Shown here one piece after another: positions 53,530-63,028 of a stretch of DNA of 64,000 nucleotides. Below the pieces are notes generated by a model. That model saw nothing but the letters and a program-made list of their open reading frames with translations, made no database searches and had not been told where the DNA came from. The DNA comes from Legionella hackeliae (GTDB lineage Bacteria; Pseudomonadota; Gammaproteobacteria; Legionellales; Legionellaceae). The stretch spans positions 62,001 to 126,000 of the forward strand of contig NZ_LN681225.1 in NCBI RefSeq assembly GCF_000953655.1, read 5' to 3'. A program made the position numbers and the translations under genes. Position 1 is the first letter of the stretch, and each line of letters opens with the position of its first letter.

Positions 53530-54867
53530 TTATGGTGTTCCTGGATCAGGAAACTTGGTTAATTTGTTACTGTCGAGCTCGCTAAGATCATCTAAACTGC
53601 GGGTTCTTTTGAGCAAACCAAACTTTTTCAGATTTGTACTTACTTTTGCATTATCGACACTAGGTGGTGAACAATGAAGTCCAAAGTCGGCGAGTACTTC
53701 CATTTGTTCTGGAGGTAATTTCAATCTGTTTCTACAAAATTGATAATAGGTCTTCTGTGCTTTTGCTGGATAGGTATTATCTGTTTCTACTTTCTGCTCA
53801 ATAAATTCTTTAACTACAAAAGGCAGCGGTTGGTCTGCCGCAAGACAAGCACCCACAATAATGTCGAGAAATTTCTTGCCACAGCTCGCTGTAATCGTAT
53901 CAATGAAGAGAGTGCGATCGAGTGGGTCCCTAACCTCACTTAGCGAGAGCTTATGAGTTTCACCGTTCATTGTTGCGAGAGTACGCAAACTGCCTTCAGC
54001 ATTGGAACGTTGCTCATTTTGTAATTCTCTGCGAGCAGCCAAATGCCTCGTTAATGGTCCCAGTTCGTCTTTACCAAGGCGGGTATAATTGCGAGCGGCT
54101 AGTGCATCCACACTTTGGGAGACAAGTGCCGTAAACTGCTCATCATTTAAAATGTGCTTCGGATCATCTTGATCAAAATTCAGTAATTCACTCCATTTTT
54201 TTCTCTCAGCAATAGCTATAGCGACAGTCACTTGCCCATGAATAAAAGCTTTTTCTTTAATATCAACAAGATTAAGAGTATCCCGAATACTCTTTGCTGC
54301 ATCGAGTTGTTCTTGGAGTTGCTTTATTTCAGTCTGAATATTTTCATCGTCTTCTTCTTCCGTCAGATTAGCAAGTTCGTCCTGGCATTCATTAAGTTGT
54401 TTTTCTACTGCGGGGATTTGACGAACTTCTTCAGGAAGTGCGCTCCAAGCCCAGAGATCAAAAAGCTGGTCTATCGTAGCTAGTTGACGTTCATGAAAAT
54501 GTAACTCTAATTGTCTGTTTTGCTCTTCTTCAGCCTTTAAATAGTTTTCCATAGGGAATCTGGCATGCCATGCCTTAAGTAGTTCATCCCCTGCTATAGC
54601 CGCGTGTTCACGATTTTCAGGCAGAGCTGTGAGAATATATCCGATACCTGTTGGTCCACTAGTATCGATGACAACAATTAAAGAACGACATTGTCGAACC
54701 GAATTTCTTAAGCCTGTTAATGTATCTTCATCAAATAATCGCAATTGCTTACCACTATTTAAAATAAACCGGGGATTTTCAGGGATGGTTTGAAGCACAG
54801 GGTCAACCAGAGCATAAACTTTAGCAAATAGACGCTTGGTATCTTTAATCTCTCTTTTTTGCTGCAT
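53530..54867 (-). CDS. Hypothetical protein with central coiled coil, possible effector
   Basis: A 445-residue soluble protein. The ATG at 54867 has GGAGG just upstream; the frame starting at 55014 adds 49 residues without support. Residues about 110-215 are strongly helical with an acidic linker (LTEEEDDENIQTEIKQLQEQLD), typical of coiled coil. Residues about 240-420 are helical and mixed, with several Arg/Lys-rich segments. The N-terminal 90 residues look like a small alpha/beta domain (LIVVIDTSGPTGIGYI). No known family. The length, cytosolic type and position next to the TPR protein are compatible with an effector. Confidence 0.68.
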   Translation of the reverse strand: MQQKREIKDTKRLFAKVYALVDPVLQTIPENPRFILNSGKQLRLFDEDTLTGLRNSVRQCRSLIVVIDTSGPTGIGYILTALPENREHAAIAGDELLKAWHARFPMENYLKAEEEQNRQLELHFHERQLATIDQLFDLWAWSALPEEVRQIPAVEKQLNECQDELANLTEEEDDENIQTEIKQLQEQLDAAKSIRDTLNLVDIKEKAFIHGQVTVAIAIAERKKWSELLNFDQDDPKHILNDEQFTALVSQSVDALAARNYTRLGKDELGPLTRHLAARRELQNEQRSNAEGSLRTLATMNGETHKLSLSEVRDPLDRTLFIDTITASCGKKFLDIIVGACLAADQPLPFVVKEFIEQKVETDNTYPAKAQKTYYQFCRNRLKLPPEQMEVLADFGLHCSPPSVDNAKVSTNLKKFGLLKRTRSLDDLSELDSNKLTKFPDPGTP

Positions 54868-55132
54868 CGCAAATCCTCCAGTTAACAGGTTATAGAGCTC
54901 CGGCGAGAAACTTATCTTTAGTAAAATTGGCCTAAATATGCAAAAAAATAGGACTGAAAGATAAGGAGATTTACATCTTAGCAGGTTTTTAAATTTAGAA
55001 TAGTGCCCGCACAACTAGGATAATTAAACACTGCTGGCACAGAGAGCAGCCGCTCTGTTCTTAACTGCAATTTGATCAAATAGTGCTCATCGTGGTATAA
55101 CACTGCCCTTTGTTGACTGGTTATTCAATCTT

Positions 55133-58100
55133 ATGGCATACGGAAAAGGTATCTCGGCAAAATATTCTGCAAATGTAGTTCAACGGCTTTACCTGTTGGG
55201 CGAAAGACATTTTGCCCAGGGTCAATATGACGCTGCAATAACTGCATTTAATAGTGTACTCAATTCTGAAAGCACTCATATCAATGCCTTGAGGTATAAA
55301 GGTTTAGCTCATTTGAAATTAGCACAATTTTCACAAGGGCTTGCAAGTTTTAAAGAAATTTTAAAGCAAACTCCTGAAGATGTAAGTGCTAAACAGCATG
55401 TTGCGGACATATGGAGCAATATAATTGCAAAGGGACAAGAATATTTTGAGAAAGGCGACTATCAAAAAGCATTGGACATTTTTGAAAGTGGTTTAAAAAT
55501 CGATGATAGTAATCTTAATGCACATATTCAAAAAGGATTAGCTCATTGGAAGTTATTTGATGCTGATTCCGCGGTTATGAGTTTCCAACGTGTTCTAAAG
55601 GATGAACCCAATAATCAAGTTGTTAAAAATTATCTGGCTGCATTATTTGTTGAGCTAGGATTGCAATCTGCATTCGAGTTTAATAAATATCAAGCAAACA
55701 TCTATTTTGAGACTGCTCTAAAATATTCCCCCGAAAATCTGAAAGCAAAAGAACTCTTGACGTTTGTCTCCACTGAGAATGAGAATCTGACTCGTTCTTA
55801 TGCATTGACTGAAACCTATCAGTTCAGACTCAAAGAAATTCAAGACAGACATAAAACCATGCCCAATCAGATGACCAATATTCAAAGGGCGGAATGGATA
55901 GTTGAACTTATTAGCTTTATTAATCACTTTTATAAAAAAAGAAATACACCCTATTCATTCGTGAATCCCGGGTTGTTTGAATTGTCTGAACGAGGGACAC
56001 ATCTTAGACTGCGAGGACTAGGGGCCTATTTCCTGCAAACCTATCCGACTGTAATAAGTGATCACGTCACCGCCCACTCTACAGAATCTAGTAACAAACT
56101 TGATGAATATTGTTTATCACAACTTCAAAATGGTTCCGATGATATTTATTTTTCTGACCTTTTCCTGGTTTTACGGATGGTATTTGAAACCATTCATCAA
56201 TTACCTCGACAAGATAAAGATAAAGCTAATCAAAAACTTCCTTGGGGAGATAGCTCTTGGTACTACTTAGAGTTTTTAGGCTCTTTGTTCTCCACGTCGT
56301 TTGACCGTCAAAAAAACTTTAAAGTCGAAATTTTAGTTGATTTTGAAGCGATTCAAAACAAGGAGAATAGAGAAAGTATCGAGCAATTTCGGCTAAGCGT
56401 TGCAAATTACCTTTGCTTGGTGAAGGTGGTCAGTTTAGCCATCATTGCAGAAGATTTGCTTTGTATCGACGAGTTTTTCCGCTCATTCGCTGAGCATTTA
56501 AGAAATCCTCAAGTTGATCTAATCAAAATGAGGGATTTACCTAATTTACCTATATTAATCAATCATTTTAAAGAATTATTTAGCCTTTATCGAATATGTG
56601 CGTTTATGCCACACACGCAATCCCCAGCTACGCTAATAGAGTTAAATAACTATAACAAAGCTGGCGATTACAAAAGTACTCCCTATCAGCAATTCCAAAA
56701 GACAAATTGGGCGCCAGCAAAGGGTTTAAAAGGTAAATTTGCACTTTTACGCCAGCTCACATGTTTAGGAGAACTTTTTACGCATCGTTGTTTTGGCTCC
56801 AGTGTAGATTCATTATTGTTTATTTCTCCTTTGGTTTTACAAAGCATTCGCAATGGATTGGCTCATATTGAAGAATTGCACTCGGCAAAGACCGTCATTA
56901 ATTTGGAAAGAAACGATGCTCGAATAGATAAGCTACTCTTTGAGCTAGTACAATTAAGAGCCAAGGTTATTAATTTTATTATCACCCGCCAAAAACAATA
57001 TCCCTTATGGCCACAGACCAATCAAGAATTTCAACGTTGGCAACCTGATGTAACTTCTTATTGGCAGCAAGTCAGTAAACGTTATCATGAAGAGCATGAT
57101 TTATTTAATGAACAAACTTATGCTCCGGGACAACCGCTACTGGCTGAAAAAGACATTCTTTGGGTTCTTTCACTATTTAAAGACACAACTGCTGATGAAA
57201 TTGCTTTTAAAAGGAATTTCGAAAAAGAACTAAGAGGAGAGCTTCGCCCCTCTTACAAAGAACTAAACAATAATGTTTATCTGCGTTATGTGAAAGACGA
57301 AGAAAAAAATAAATCAAATCGTAAATACTTAGGGGATTACATTACCGCTGCGTATAAAAAATATGATGTGCTTAGAAGGGAGCGCAAGGAAGAAGTTGTT
57401 AAAGAAAGCAGAGAAAGAGAGCAAAGCATACGCAAATGCCAACAAATGGCAGTCTTGCAGTATCCCACACTTCATGAGTTGTCTGAGGAGTTTACAGCCC
57501 AACTTAATGATCACCTCCACAAGATGTCTCCAAATCATTTGTTAATTAATCTCAATTTACGATTTAAAAATTTAATGGATTTATTGGCTGAATCTCACAT
57601 TGTCTTTAATCTCGAGCAAACCGTGACTAGTCAATTCGATCGATATACACAATTTAATAAGTTATTAAATGAAGATATCCAATTCTTTTTGGCTTGTGGT
57701 TATTTACTGACCCAAATTATTTCTATACTCAACCATTTTTCTACGGCTCGTATAATTCCAGCATTGATTCCGGAAGCTAATTTAGAGCTTAATGACTGGC
57801 TTGCACTCATGGGGTACTTAAAACTTAGATTAATGGATTGGGTTTCTCTACGTAATCTTATGATGCATTCGGATAGTATTGTCGAAAGTGAGGAATTGTT
57901 TGCTTTTCAGATTCATTTCCATAAGTTGCCAACTGCTTTAAGTCAAGTGATCGTTGATCTGCTCTTTAATGTTCTACCAAAGATAAAATCGTTCTCGCCG
58001 CAATTATTAGAAAAAATCGTCTTGTCGAAAGACCACCATATACGACAACATGAACCCTTTAACTATAAGCGCATAGAACACATTTTTGAATTAATGCTAT

Positions 58101-58195
58101 TAAAAGAACAGGGATGCCACAGACTGCGTTTTTATAAGCCTGAGGGAAAATCTGAAGCCACCGGGGAAGGCGTGTCGAATTGCATAAAATTTTAA
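55133..58195 (+). CDS. Large TPR protein with two HEPN-like RNxxxH motifs
   Basis: A 1020-residue protein. Residues about 18-220 contain six TPR units (for example LGERHFAQGQYDAAITAFNSVL and GQEYFEKGDYQKALDIFESGL). The rest is helical. Two places carry the HEPN RNase signature R-N-x-x-x-H: R573-N-G-L-A-H578 in LQSIRNGLAHIEEL and R907-N-L-M-M-H912 in VSLRNLMMHSDSI, each at the end of a long helix as in HEPN folds. HEPN domains act as metal-independent RNases. No ribosome site precedes the ATG; a TATAAC element lies about 35 bases upstream, so a short or leaderless mRNA is possible. TPR-effector or RNA-cleaving protein are the two readings. Confidence 0.75.
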   Translation: MAYGKGISAKYSANVVQRLYLLGERHFAQGQYDAAITAFNSVLNSESTHINALRYKGLAHLKLAQFSQGLASFKEILKQTPEDVSAKQHVADIWSNIIAKGQEYFEKGDYQKALDIFESGLKIDDSNLNAHIQKGLAHWKLFDADSAVMSFQRVLKDEPNNQVVKNYLAALFVELGLQSAFEFNKYQANIYFETALKYSPENLKAKELLTFVSTENENLTRSYALTETYQFRLKEIQDRHKTMPNQMTNIQRAEWIVELISFINHFYKKRNTPYSFVNPGLFELSERGTHLRLRGLGAYFLQTYPTVISDHVTAHSTESSNKLDEYCLSQLQNGSDDIYFSDLFLVLRMVFETIHQLPRQDKDKANQKLPWGDSSWYYLEFLGSLFSTSFDRQKNFKVEILVDFEAIQNKENRESIEQFRLSVANYLCLVKVVSLAIIAEDLLCIDEFFRSFAEHLRNPQVDLIKMRDLPNLPILINHFKELFSLYRICAFMPHTQSPATLIELNNYNKAGDYKSTPYQQFQKTNWAPAKGLKGKFALLRQLTCLGELFTHRCFGSSVDSLLFISPLVLQSIRNGLAHIEELHSAKTVINLERNDARIDKLLFELVQLRAKVINFIITRQKQYPLWPQTNQEFQRWQPDVTSYWQQVSKRYHEEHDLFNEQTYAPGQPLLAEKDILWVLSLFKDTTADEIAFKRNFEKELRGELRPSYKELNNNVYLRYVKDEEKNKSNRKYLGDYITAAYKKYDVLRRERKEEVVKESREREQSIRKCQQMAVLQYPTLHELSEEFTAQLNDHLHKMSPNHLLINLNLRFKNLMDLLAESHIVFNLEQTVTSQFDRYTQFNKLLNEDIQFFLACGYLLTQIISILNHFSTARIIPALIPEANLELNDWLALMGYLKLRLMDWVSLRNLMMHSDSIVESEELFAFQIHFHKLPTALSQVIVDLLFNVLPKIKSFSPQLLEKIVLSKDHHIRQHEPFNYKRIEHIFELMLLKEQGCHRLRFYKPEGKSEATGEGVSNCIKF

Positions 58196-58603
58196 AACCA
58201 TCACTATGGGAAACAGTACCTGGGTTGGTGAAGAATAAAGGTTAGGTCTTGCAGCGGTTCACTGGTTTAAGTGGATGTCACTGAAAACACATTAGGTTTC
58301 TTAAGCGTTGACTTAAGCATACTCACCGTGTTTCGTTTGACCTCCTGTTATGACTTGTTAGCCGTGCAAGATTTTCTAACCACAAGGATAGAATAGCAAT
58401 TTCAACCTGTAAGACCTAGAGGTCATTTTGTTGTTTAATGTAAAGATAAAGAAAAGATGTTAAACGGTTTGCGAGGATTGAATAAATTTAGTTGGATTAG
58501 AAAAAAATAAAAAACGACAAACTGCACCTTAATTGAAAGCCCGGTTGTCGCTTTGCGTCAGCCAGGCTAGATTTATTAGATGGAAACATAGAGTTTCGAC
58601 AAT
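58196..58603. other. Non-coding stretch of about 400 bases
   Basis: No frame here looks like a gene. It contains a CTTAAG-CGTTGA-CTTAAG direct repeat near 58310 and, at its right end, a piece of the MITE-like element (58513-58571). It may be decayed accessory DNA between the TPR protein and the next gene. Confidence 0.5.
58513..58571 (+). repeat. MITE-like element, right-end fragment
   Basis: About 59 bases align with the right part of the full copy at 63029-63185, including ATTGAAA-CCCGG-TGTCGCTTTGCG and the terminal CCAGGCTA. The left part is missing. Confidence 0.65.
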
Positions 58604-59317
58604 TTATTGAGTAAATCTAAGACTGTTGTCAATCTCTTCGACAACAAAACCAAATTTATTCTCTATGGCTTCGACTCGTGTAATAAAATTCTGTAATGTT
58701 TCAATGAGTGTTTTTAGCTCTTGCTCATTATGTAATTTTACTGGGAGATTTTTCAAATTGCTGAAATCACCATTTGCGAGAAGAGATAGGTTGGAGCGAG
58801 AAGTTTTTGCATTGATATCAACTGCTCCTCCAAAAAACATATCTTGGAATCCAAGTTTTACGGTGGAGTTTGCTAACAAATCAACATCGACTTTGTCTAA
58901 TTTTTTCTTTTCATCAATGGTGTCGGATTTAGAGTTCTCTTCTGCTTTCTTGATTTCTTTAATAAATCCTGCAATCAAATCCAAGAAATCATCTGGATTT
59001 TGAAGAACGATTTTTGCGAGCATGTGTCCATACTGATTGCGACTTACGGCAACTGATAAACTTGTTTCTTCATTTAATTTGAGTAATCCTTTAGTTTGTT
59101 GAAGTAAAGCGTCTGAAAATAAATTATTTAAATCTTCTAATTTAATACTGATGTCTTTTAACTCAGGAAAATGTATGGAATTTTTTCTTAATATTTCCAC
59201 AAATTCCTTTGTTTTTTGGTAACAAATTTTTGCCTTTGTGCCTGGATTGCCAGTAGCATCAAAATCGGGAACGAACGCTGCGAAACAACTTATATAGTCG
59301 GTTAGATTTATTTTCAT
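58604..59317 (-). CDS. Hypothetical helical protein
   Basis: A 237-residue soluble protein with AGGATATT before its ATG. The sequence is rich in Leu, Lys, Glu and Asn and looks all-helical, with no signal peptide or membrane helix. The stretch around LLANGDFSNLKNLPVKLHNEQELKTLIETLQNFI is the most structured. I recognise no family. It is the first gene in the accessory stretch at the right end and could be a small effector; this is inference from location. Confidence 0.6.
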   Translation of the reverse strand: MKINLTDYISCFAAFVPDFDATGNPGTKAKICYQKTKEFVEILRKNSIHFPELKDISIKLEDLNNLFSDALLQQTKGLLKLNEETSLSVAVSRNQYGHMLAKIVLQNPDDFLDLIAGFIKEIKKAEENSKSDTIDEKKKLDKVDVDLLANSTVKLGFQDMFFGGAVDINAKTSRSNLSLLANGDFSNLKNLPVKLHNEQELKTLIETLQNFITRVEAIENKFGFVVEEIDNSLRFTQ

Positions 59318-59457
59318 AATATCCTCATATTGGTTAAAAAAAAATCAGATTGAATAATGCTAGACAACTGGAATTAAGTAAAACGAATTAATGGGAAAAT
59401 GAATTTCCTAATTGGAATACAAACTTTGATGGACAATCATAATTTATGTATAAAAAG

Positions 59458-59664
59458 CTAACTAAAAAAGCTGACATCCGGGAATGCGTCTTGGATTTGA
59501 TAATTATGTATTCGATAAATCTTGTTGCCGTAAAATGTCAACAATCTTTTCGCAATGAACTGGAACGCCTCGTTGTCTCTTGGTACTAACCAGACTTTAC
59601 TGCTGTTGGGTAAAGGTTCAATTTGGTGGATGCCAAATTGTTCTTTATGGTTTCGTAATTGGTT
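59458..59664 (-). pseudogene. Decayed reading frame without a start codon
   Basis: On the minus strand a frame of 68 codons opens after TGA at 59665-59667 and reads HKEQFGIHQIEPLPNSS and KVWLVPRDNEAFQFIAKRLL, which has the composition of real protein. It has no ATG, and its last 12 codons or so lie in a MITE-like fragment. It is probably the remains of a small gene, inserted into or cut by that element. Identity unknown. Confidence 0.3.
59470..59502 (+). repeat. MITE-like element, left-part fragment
   Basis: 33 bases (GCTGACATCCGGGAATGCGT and onward to TTGGATTTGATA) equal the left inner part of the copies at 61905 and 63029. Both ends are missing. Confidence 0.6.
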
Positions 59665-59683
59665 TCAATGGTGAAACGGCCAT

Positions 59684-59745
59684 ACATGAATTAATCCTCA
59701 GCTTCAAATTTTGAGCTATTCTTAAAAAGTACCTAATTTGCTATA
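59684..59745 (+). repeat. Shared upstream block of GG-leader gene 1
   Basis: This block, with ATGA-TTAA-CCT, AAATTT-GA-CTATTCTT and AAAAG followed by AATT, aligns over some 60 bases with 63213-63276, upstream of GG-leader gene 2. It likely contains the promoter and marks the left boundary of the duplicated unit. Confidence 0.65.
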
Positions 59746-59755
59746 GGATAAAATC

Positions 59756-59941
59756 ATGAAAAAGTCTTCATCAAGTTCTTCAAAAAAACAGGCGAAAGAA
59801 AAAGTAAAGAAGGATGATTTAAAGAATATTTCGGGCGGTAGTGATCAAAGAAATCGAAATCTTCAAGATCCGAGATACACGATTTCTCCTCCCTCTTCTC
59901 CTTCTCCCAGGAAACCTCGACATATTAAGGATATCTATTGA
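59756..59941 (+). CDS. Small peptide with double-glycine leader, copy 1
   Basis: A 61-residue peptide. The leader (residues 1-28) starts MKKSSSSSS and ends DLKNISGG, the LxxISGG form of double-glycine signals that C39-peptidase ABC exporters cut after Gly-Gly. The expected mature part, residues 29-61, is hydrophilic and rich in Pro, Ser and Arg (SPPSSPSPRKPRH). Twenty-three of 28 leader residues are identical to those of the gene at 63286-63465, while the mature parts are unrelated. AGGATAAAATC precedes the ATG. A bacteriocin or signalling peptide is the likely class. Export machinery is not in the window. Confidence 0.72.
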   Translation: MKKSSSSSSKKQAKEKVKKDDLKNISGGSDQRNRNLQDPRYTISPPSSPSPRKPRHIKDIY

Positions 59942-60003
59942 AATTCTCAAAATGCTCTGCGGAGTTCAGGCTATCGGGTGGGTAATGAGGCGACTTTCAT
60001 CGT

Positions 60004-61017
60004 CTAATCCATTTCTTTTGCTCCCCTTACCCTTCCTTTGCTTTTGAGTAAGGAAATAATGTTACTTCGCTCAATTGGACTAAACCACTGCTTCTTTTCT
60101 TCCAGTAACATTAGTTTTTCATAAGTTAAAGATAATAGGGGCAAATGCAACTGGTGTGATTGGGCGTAATCTATGACATTAAATATAATATATTGGGACT
60201 CGATTGGCTTATTCATTTTAAAATCATAATACATGCTAGGATAAAATCCTTTTAGCGTTGCTGTCAGCGCGATTAATTTTTCAATATTGTTTTCAATCTC
60301 TACTCCATCTTCTCTTGCTACCAAACAAACTTCCCGCATCATCGATCGAATAATATCTTGGTATTGCTTTTGAGTAGCGAGTGCATCAACTGACAAATTA
60401 AGTATTAGAGATAAACTACTAAAAGGTGTGTTCCACAATAACTTCGTCCAGCGAAGGGCACGATGGTTTTCAAAAAGTTGTATGTGGGGACAAAGGGTAT
60501 TGGAAAGGTTAGCTCGTACCAATGATTGGTTTATATATTCACATGAAGCTGCATTCTGTTTAATAAAAGGAGCCAGCTTTAATTCACCAAGATGCTTAAT
60601 CTTGATATATCCGGGCTTTATCCTGGTAGCGCCGGTGGTAGTTACGCCACAAACAATTGAATAATTTTTAATAAAAGTAGATAAGTACTCTTCATTACCG
60701 ATGCCGTTCTGCAAAAGAAGAATTTTACTTTCTTGTTTTAATGCTGAAGGAAGAAGTTTTTCAATTAAATGGTTTTCAGTTGTTTTTAATGCAATGATAA
60801 TGAGATCGGATTTGGGGAGTAAATTGTAATCATTTTCAATCTGGCTAGGGGGCACTTGTATCACGCAACCATCAGGCAGTTCAATTTCATAGTATTTTTG
60901 TTCTTGTAAGAATGTGAAATCAGTGCGTTCAAGATAGCACACGTGATGCCCTGCTAAGACGAACAACCCGCCATAAAATTTTCCAATCGCCCCCGAGCCA
61001 ATCACTGTAACTATCAT
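60004..61017 (-). CDS. Ketopantoate reductase-like protein (PanE/ApbA family)
   Basis: A 337-residue NAD(P)-dependent reductase. The N-terminal Rossmann motif is TVIGSGAIGKFYGGLFVLAGHHV; LIIIALKTTEN, ILLLQNGIGNEEYL and the C-terminal domain with RALRWTKLLWNTPFSSLSLI (Lys and Asn of the active site) are typical of PanE. It would reduce 2-dehydropantoate to pantoate in coenzyme A synthesis, but such paralogs often act on other 2-oxoacids. GGGGG lies before the ATG. Its stop codon abuts the shared block downstream of GG-leader gene 1. Confidence 0.85.
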   Translation of the reverse strand: MIVTVIGSGAIGKFYGGLFVLAGHHVCYLERTDFTFLQEQKYYEIELPDGCVIQVPPSQIENDYNLLPKSDLIIIALKTTENHLIEKLLPSALKQESKILLLQNGIGNEEYLSTFIKNYSIVCGVTTTGATRIKPGYIKIKHLGELKLAPFIKQNAASCEYINQSLVRANLSNTLCPHIQLFENHRALRWTKLLWNTPFSSLSLILNLSVDALATQKQYQDIIRSMMREVCLVAREDGVEIENNIEKLIALTATLKGFYPSMYYDFKMNKPIESQYIIFNVIDYAQSHQLHLPLLSLTYEKLMLLEEKKQWFSPIERSNIISLLKSKGRVRGAKEMD

Positions 61018-61041
61018 TTATCCCCCTTTTGAACAATTTAT

Positions 61042-61157
61042 AATGAGATCTCGGGTTTGATGTATTAATTACCTACACCCAGATTACCGTAAATGCCGAC
61101 AAGTTTCATGTGAATTGAAAAACCTGATTGTCGTTTACGCCAACCATGCAACGTTTA
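61042..61157 (+). repeat. MITE-like element, right two thirds
   Basis: About 115 bases align with 63070-63185 (AATGAGATCT, GTTTGAT-TATTAAT, ACCTA-ACCCAGATT, AATGCCGACA, ATTGAAAA). Divergence is greater than in other copies, and the right-end motif is altered to CCATGCAACG. An old copy. Confidence 0.65.
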
Positions 61158-61225
61158 CTATATGCCTTGACCGTTATTGATATTTTATATAGTCTACATT
61201 TTTTTCGGATGAACAAGGATTTTTC

Positions 61226-61867
61226 ATGCCAAATTTTTCAACGTTCAGCATTTATGAAAAAGAAATGCGTACTTTCATAGACAAAGTTGTCGCCACTACC
61301 TCTCTAGACAAAGAAAAACTCACTACATGGTTCTACAGTGAAGGAATAATGCAATTTCGCGGCGGGCAAGCTGCAGATTATTACCCCTACGTCAACGAAA
61401 ATCTAAGTCAATTCAGTCATAGACCTTTGATTTCCAAACAACATACCATGGGCCAAATCTTAACCGGCTTTATGACGCTTAAAAACACTTTCATAAAACA
61501 GTTTGCGAACGATCAGCCTGAACTACAAAATAAATTAGAAGAATTATTTATCCTCAACTTTTATAATGCTATGGAGAATCATCTACCGTTTCTTGTGATT
61601 CAAAGCCAGGTATCATCTGAATTGAATGCCTATCAAGATAAAAATGGCCCTCTTGAACCAGCAAAAGCACTTGAGCTTTCAATTAAACTTTTTGGAGAAA
61701 AGAATACAAAGGTTCCCAATTTAGAAGAGGACTTTAAAAATCAAATTACATTAATGAAAGAATTTTTAGAGCATCTAAAACAAGGAATCTCTGATCAAAA
61801 GTTCTTTCAACCAGCTAGCAATACAGTGGCGAAGACTATTACACCAACTTTTACACCACAACAATGA
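61226..61867 (+). CDS. Hypothetical protein
   Basis: A 213-residue soluble protein with AAGGA before the ATG at 61226. It is mainly helical; residues about 42-60 contain a Gly-rich turn followed by aromatic residues (QFRGGQAADYYPYVNE). The last 20 residues are rich in Thr, Pro and Gln. No signal peptide, membrane segment or family motif is seen. It lies between two partial copies of the MITE-like element, so it belongs to the accessory stretch. An effector is possible but nothing direct supports it. Confidence 0.6.
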   Translation: MPNFSTFSIYEKEMRTFIDKVVATTSLDKEKLTTWFYSEGIMQFRGGQAADYYPYVNENLSQFSHRPLISKQHTMGQILTGFMTLKNTFIKQFANDQPELQNKLEELFILNFYNAMENHLPFLVIQSQVSSELNAYQDKNGPLEPAKALELSIKLFGEKNTKVPNLEEDFKNQITLMKEFLEHLKQGISDQKFFQPASNTVAKTITPTFTPQQ

Positions 61868-61904
61868 AAACTGCATCAGTATAATGCATATTCTAAGTAT
61901 TCAG

Positions 61905-61962
61905 GAAGGTAGCCTGGATGGCAGCTTTAGCTGACATCCGGGAATGCGTTTTAGATTTGATA
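61905..61962 (+). repeat. MITE-like element, left-end fragment
   Basis: Starts with the terminal motif GGTAGCCTGG and continues through GATGGCAGC-TTTA-GCTGACATC, a hairpin, and CCGGGAATG to TTTGATA, equal to the left 58 bases of the full copy at 63029. The right part is missing. Confidence 0.7.
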
Positions 61963-62004
61963 AAGCAAAATCACCCAAAAGATTTTATGATCTTTACTAT
62001 AAAA

Positions 62005-62805
62005 TTAAACTGCAACTTTTATTGCTGCAAAAATTTCATTGGTTTTTAAATGACCTGTCCAAGGAGGAGCAATCAAAGGAGTACTAGAAGCAAAAACATA
62101 GTTGTTGGTTTCAAATCTGCCTCCATCAAAATATTGATAACCTACATCTACACTTAGTCGTTTGTATTGCCATTCCATTCCTGCCATTAATTGATAGGCG
62201 AAAGCATATCTAGAATTATCCTGCATGATGGAGGCCACTGTATTAGAATTTGCCAGTACAGAGTGGAAATCGCTCACAGTATTATAAGATGTACCAATAC
62301 CAGCACCTAGTATCGGCTCTAAGGTGCTGTTCGACGTCACGTGCATAAGCAAATGATCGGCCAGGGCCCTGCCATATAAAGTACTATTCAACATGACAGC
62401 ATTACTGCTCAGATCAAAAAAACGAGTTTTGTTTCCTTGGAAATTTATGGTACTAGTAGCAGTCGATGCTTGGAACTTTTTATAAGAATATAGACTCCGA
62501 TTCGTTGCGGTGATATCAAAGCTGAACCAGTTATTAACACGATAGCCAAGTCCAGCTGTAAACAAAGGAGCATTGCCCAAATCTGCATTGTAACCCTGTG
62601 GGCTTGCATCCCAAAAACTAGTATCTGCAGAAATGCCAGCACGGCTAGAAAAAGAAACTCCGCTACCGAGCTCAATATAAAAAGGATAATGTTGATTGGT
62701 ATCCGTGTTGTCCGACGGTGGGTTAGAAGTTGTTGCGTTTTCAGCATATAAAACGTTGAATATTAAAATACCTGCTACTGTCATTCCGATGACTTTTTTT
62801 TGCAT
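62005..62805 (-). CDS. Outer-membrane beta-barrel protein
   Basis: A 266-residue exported protein. Signal peptide residues 1-21 (KKVIGMTVAGILIFNVLYA), then a Thr/Asn/Pro linker, then amphipathic strands with aromatic ends: FYIELGSGVSFS, PLFTAGLGYRVNNWFSFDITATNR, LEPILGAGIGTSYN, YAFAYQLMAGMEWQYKRLSVDVGYQYFDGG and a final strand IFAAIKVAV. The layout suits an eight-stranded OmpW/OmpA-like barrel with no periplasmic peptidoglycan domain. It is a surface protein of unknown ligand. It is a monocistronic gene in the accessory stretch. Confidence 0.8.
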   Translation of the reverse strand: MQKKVIGMTVAGILIFNVLYAENATTSNPPSDNTDTNQHYPFYIELGSGVSFSSRAGISADTSFWDASPQGYNADLGNAPLFTAGLGYRVNNWFSFDITATNRSLYSYKKFQASTATSTINFQGNKTRFFDLSSNAVMLNSTLYGRALADHLLMHVTSNSTLEPILGAGIGTSYNTVSDFHSVLANSNTVASIMQDNSRYAFAYQLMAGMEWQYKRLSVDVGYQYFDGGRFETNNYVFASSTPLIAPPWTGHLKTNEIFAAIKVAV

Positions 62806-63028
62806 ATTATTCTGTAATTTCGTAAGTTTAAAGATAAGAGTTTAGATGCGCACTGACACTATTGTCAAATTAGACTTAAGATCTAAATGTTATGTTCTGA
62901 GTAGAGTTTGTTCAGAGTAATTCGGCCAATCAACTTCGGCTTTCCTACCATTTGCCCCCTCTTAATACAAAGAGATTAATTCGCTGATTTATCGTGAATC
63001 CTCATTAGATGCACGGCATATAATAGAA

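Noticed and set aside
58340-58400. Integron attC-like site (GTTAGCC and TTCTAACC)
   Set aside because: The core-site consensus GTTRRRY is not met and no cassette array or integrase is present.
59500-59690. MYGRFTI on the minus strand resembling the MCGRF start of SRAP/YedK proteins
   Set aside because: The frame stops after about 34 codons, the catalytic Cys2 would be Tyr, and no later SRAP motif follows; the better protein-like signal is in another frame.
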